DNA of 7,182 nucleotides from Anaerolineae bacterium (GTDB taxonomy: Bacteria > Chloroflexota > Anaerolineae > CG2-30-64-16): contig JALOOE010000110.1 in NCBI GenBank assembly GCA_025454565.1, forward strand, positions 1 to 7,182. The letters are read 5' to 3'. The notes beneath the pieces were generated by a model. The model worked only from the letters and a program-made list of their open reading frames with translations. It made no database searches and was not told the DNA's origin. Shown piece by piece: positions 5,931 to 7,182 of the stretch (positions are counted from its first letter, which is position 1; each line of letters starts with the position of its first letter). The position numbers and the translations under genes were made by a program.

Positions 5931-5953
5931 CTCGCGAAATCGCGAGAGTTTTT
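5931..5953 (+). terminator. Hairpin plus T-run, terminator-like on the plus strand
   Basis: CTCGCGAAATCGCGAG (5931-5946) is a perfect palindrome forming a 6-7 bp GC-rich stem, followed on the plus strand by AG and five T. That is the form of an intrinsic terminator for rightward transcription, yet no plus-strand gene precedes it. On the minus strand the hairpin is followed only by GGACGTTTTC, a weaker T-tract. It may weakly end oxidase transcription, block antisense transcripts leaving the cupredoxin gene, or serve as an operator. Confidence 0.4.
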
Positions 5954-6093
5954 GCTGCTGCAGGACTACGTGATTCCACCAACAGGCGGGGCAAAGTAGT
6001 TCAACCTCGCCGAGCAGTGGCAGTACCGCATTGAAATCGGGTTGCAAGATCACCAGCAAGACCGCCGCTCACTTGGTCCTGAAGCATGGCAGC

Positions 6094-6117
6094 GGCAACA
6101 CCTCGGCGCCGGTTGCC
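6094..6117. repeat. Inverted repeat downstream of the oxidase gene
   Basis: GGCAAC (6094-6099) and GTTGCC (6112-6117) are inverted arms around a 12-base loop that itself contains the palindrome CGGCGCCG. It lies 24 bases after the oxidase stop. No T-run follows, so it is not a classical terminator, though it could stabilise the 3' end of the message. The rest of 5954-6093 shows no gene or clear site. Confidence 0.3.
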
Positions 6118-6140
6118 CTACGCACTGCTACGGCGAACTA

Positions 6141-7182
6141 CTACAGCTTGAGCTCATAGGCTTGGGTGCCTTTGGGATGCGCGTACCAACCGGGGTCGGC
6201 GTAGTCACCACGTCGCTGCCCGTCGCGCACCTTGACGACGGTGAACATCCCCCCCATCTCCAGCGGGCCAAAGGGTCCCGTGCCCGTCATCATCGGCAGC
6301 GTGTTCTCGGGCAGCGGCATCTCCATCTCGCCCATGTCGGCCATGCCCTTGTCACCCATCACCATGTACTCGGGGATGAGGCGGTTGATCTTCTGCGCGA
6401 TGCCGCGATGATCGACACCGATCATGGTCGGCACGGCATGCCCCATGGCATTCATCGTGTGGTGCGACTTGTGGCAATGCAGCGCCCAGTCGCCAGGATG
6501 GGCGGCGTCGAACTCGAAGGCGCGCATCTGGCCGACGGCGACATCGACCGTCACCTCGGGCCAGCGCGCCGACTTGGGCACCCAGCCGCCGTCGGTGCAG
6601 GTGACTTCGAAGTCGTAACCGTGCATATGGATCGGATGGTTGGTCATCGTCAGGTTGCCGAAGCGAATGCGCACCCGGTCTCCCGTGCGGACGACCAGCG
6701 GATCAATGCCGGGGAACGCCCGGCTGTTCCAGGTCCACAGGTTGAAATCGGTCATCGTATTGATGCGCGGCGTATAAGAGCCGGGATCGATGTCGTAGGC
6801 ATTGATCAGAAACACAAAATCGCGATCGACGCGCATGAATGCAGGATTGCGCGGATGCACGACGATGAAACCCATCATGCCCATCGCCATCTGCACCATT
6901 TCGTCGGCGTGCGGGTGGTACATGAAGGTGCCGGACTTCTTCATCTCGAACTCGTAGACGTAGGTCCGACCGACCGGTATCTGGGGCTGGGTGAGACCCC
7001 CGACGCCATCCATGCCGTTGGGCAGCAGGATTCCGTGCCAGTGGATCGTCGTGTGCTCGGGCAGGCGATTAGTCACGAAGATGCGGACCTTGTCGCCCTC
7101 GACGCACTCGATGGTCGGCCCCGGCGATTGGCCGTTGTAGCCCCACAGGTGCGCCACCATGCCCTTGCTGATCTCACGCGTG
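6141..7182 (-). CDS. Multicopper oxidase, Met-rich, two-domain-like (5' end cut by window)
   Basis: This is probably a periplasmic Cu(I) oxidase. The frame is open to the window edge (it begins TREISKGMVAHLW), so the signal peptide and first residues are missing; 346 complete codons are visible before the TAG. Counting from the Met at 7160, all four copper motifs are intact: HWH (40-42), HPH (82-84), HPIHMH (175-180) and HCHKSHHTMNAM (228-239). These supply type 1 (H175, C229, H234, M239) and type 2/3 ligands. Only 91 residues separate motifs two and three, against about 300 in three-domain enzymes such as CueO, which indicates a two-domain enzyme with type 1 copper only in the second domain. 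After the last motif an extended tail carries ten Met between 266 and 305 (MVMGDKGMADMGEMEM and later), typical of copper-handling segments. It is not a full-length CopA/PcoA of the three-domain type. Confidence 0.92.
   Translation of the reverse strand, partial: TREISKGMVAHLWGYNGQSPGPTIECVEGDKVRIFVTNRLPEHTTIHWHGILLPNGMDGVGGLTQPQIPVGRTYVYEFEMKKSGTFMYHPHADEMVQMAMGMMGFIVVHPRNPAFMRVDRDFVFLINAYDIDPGSYTPRINTMTDFNLWTWNSRAFPGIDPLVVRTGDRVRIRFGNLTMTNHPIHMHGYDFEVTCTDGGWVPKSARWPEVTVDVAVGQMRAFEFDAAHPGDWALHCHKSHHTMNAMGHAVPTMIGVDHRGIAQKINRLIPEYMVMGDKGMADMGEMEMPLPENTLPMMTGTGPFGPLEMGGMFTVVKVRDGQRRGDYADPGWYAHPKGTQAYELKL

Noticed and set aside
5884..5994. N-terminal extension of the cupredoxin from a TTG
   Set aside because: The extension precedes a complete signal peptide, has no ribosome site and covers the hairpins; the ATG at 5883 has a good Shine-Dalgarno sequence.
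1..7182. CRISPR array, tRNA, rRNA, insertion sequence or attachment site
   Set aside because: I saw no regularly spaced repeats, no tRNA-like cloverleaf, no transposase reading frame and no terminal inverted repeats with target duplication. This was by eye only.

Overview
The window is a copper (and probably silver) detoxification cluster from a GC-rich Gram-negative bacterium. All recognisable genes lie on the minus strand, so the cluster reads from right to left. The gene families point to a proteobacterium, and I lean towards a betaproteobacterium. The reasons are a SilB-like CusB with a C-terminal CusF domain, a perfect FNR/Anr-type box, and the pairing of a cupredoxin with a Met-rich multicopper oxidase. 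The species cannot be fixed from this window.

Layout in the direction of transcription. At 7182-6141 is the 3' part of a multicopper oxidase, whose N-terminus lies beyond the window. A 257-bp gap follows that holds hairpins but no convincing gene. At 5883-5368 is a secreted type 1 copper cupredoxin. Next is a 337-bp control region (5367-5031) with a perfect FNR-type box, an 8-bp inverted repeat, a CopR/CusR-like box and a possible 24-codon leader ORF. Then comes a tight operon in the order cusF-cusC-cusB-cusA: CusF (5030-4686), CusC (4649-3372), CusB (3375-1774) and CusA (1763 to beyond position 1). The cusC/cusB junction is a 4-base GTGA overlap, and cusB and cusA are 10 bases apart.

How the genes work together (family knowledge plus inference). 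CusA is an inner-membrane RND pump, CusB the periplasmic adaptor and CusC the outer-membrane channel; together they expel Cu(I)/Ag(I). CusF-type domains pass the metal to the pump. Two exist here: a free protein in which the usual Trp cap of the metal site is replaced by Met, and a domain fused to the end of CusB that keeps the classical His-Trp-Met-Met site. The multicopper oxidase should oxidise Cu(I) to the less toxic Cu(II), and the cupredoxin probably binds or relays periplasmic copper.

Most of this is recognisable copper-resistance biology. The points most worth a second look are the two unlike CusF sites, the combined copper and oxygen control region, the possible leader ORF coupled to cusF, and the two-domain layout of the oxidase. 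I do not see a wholly new system.
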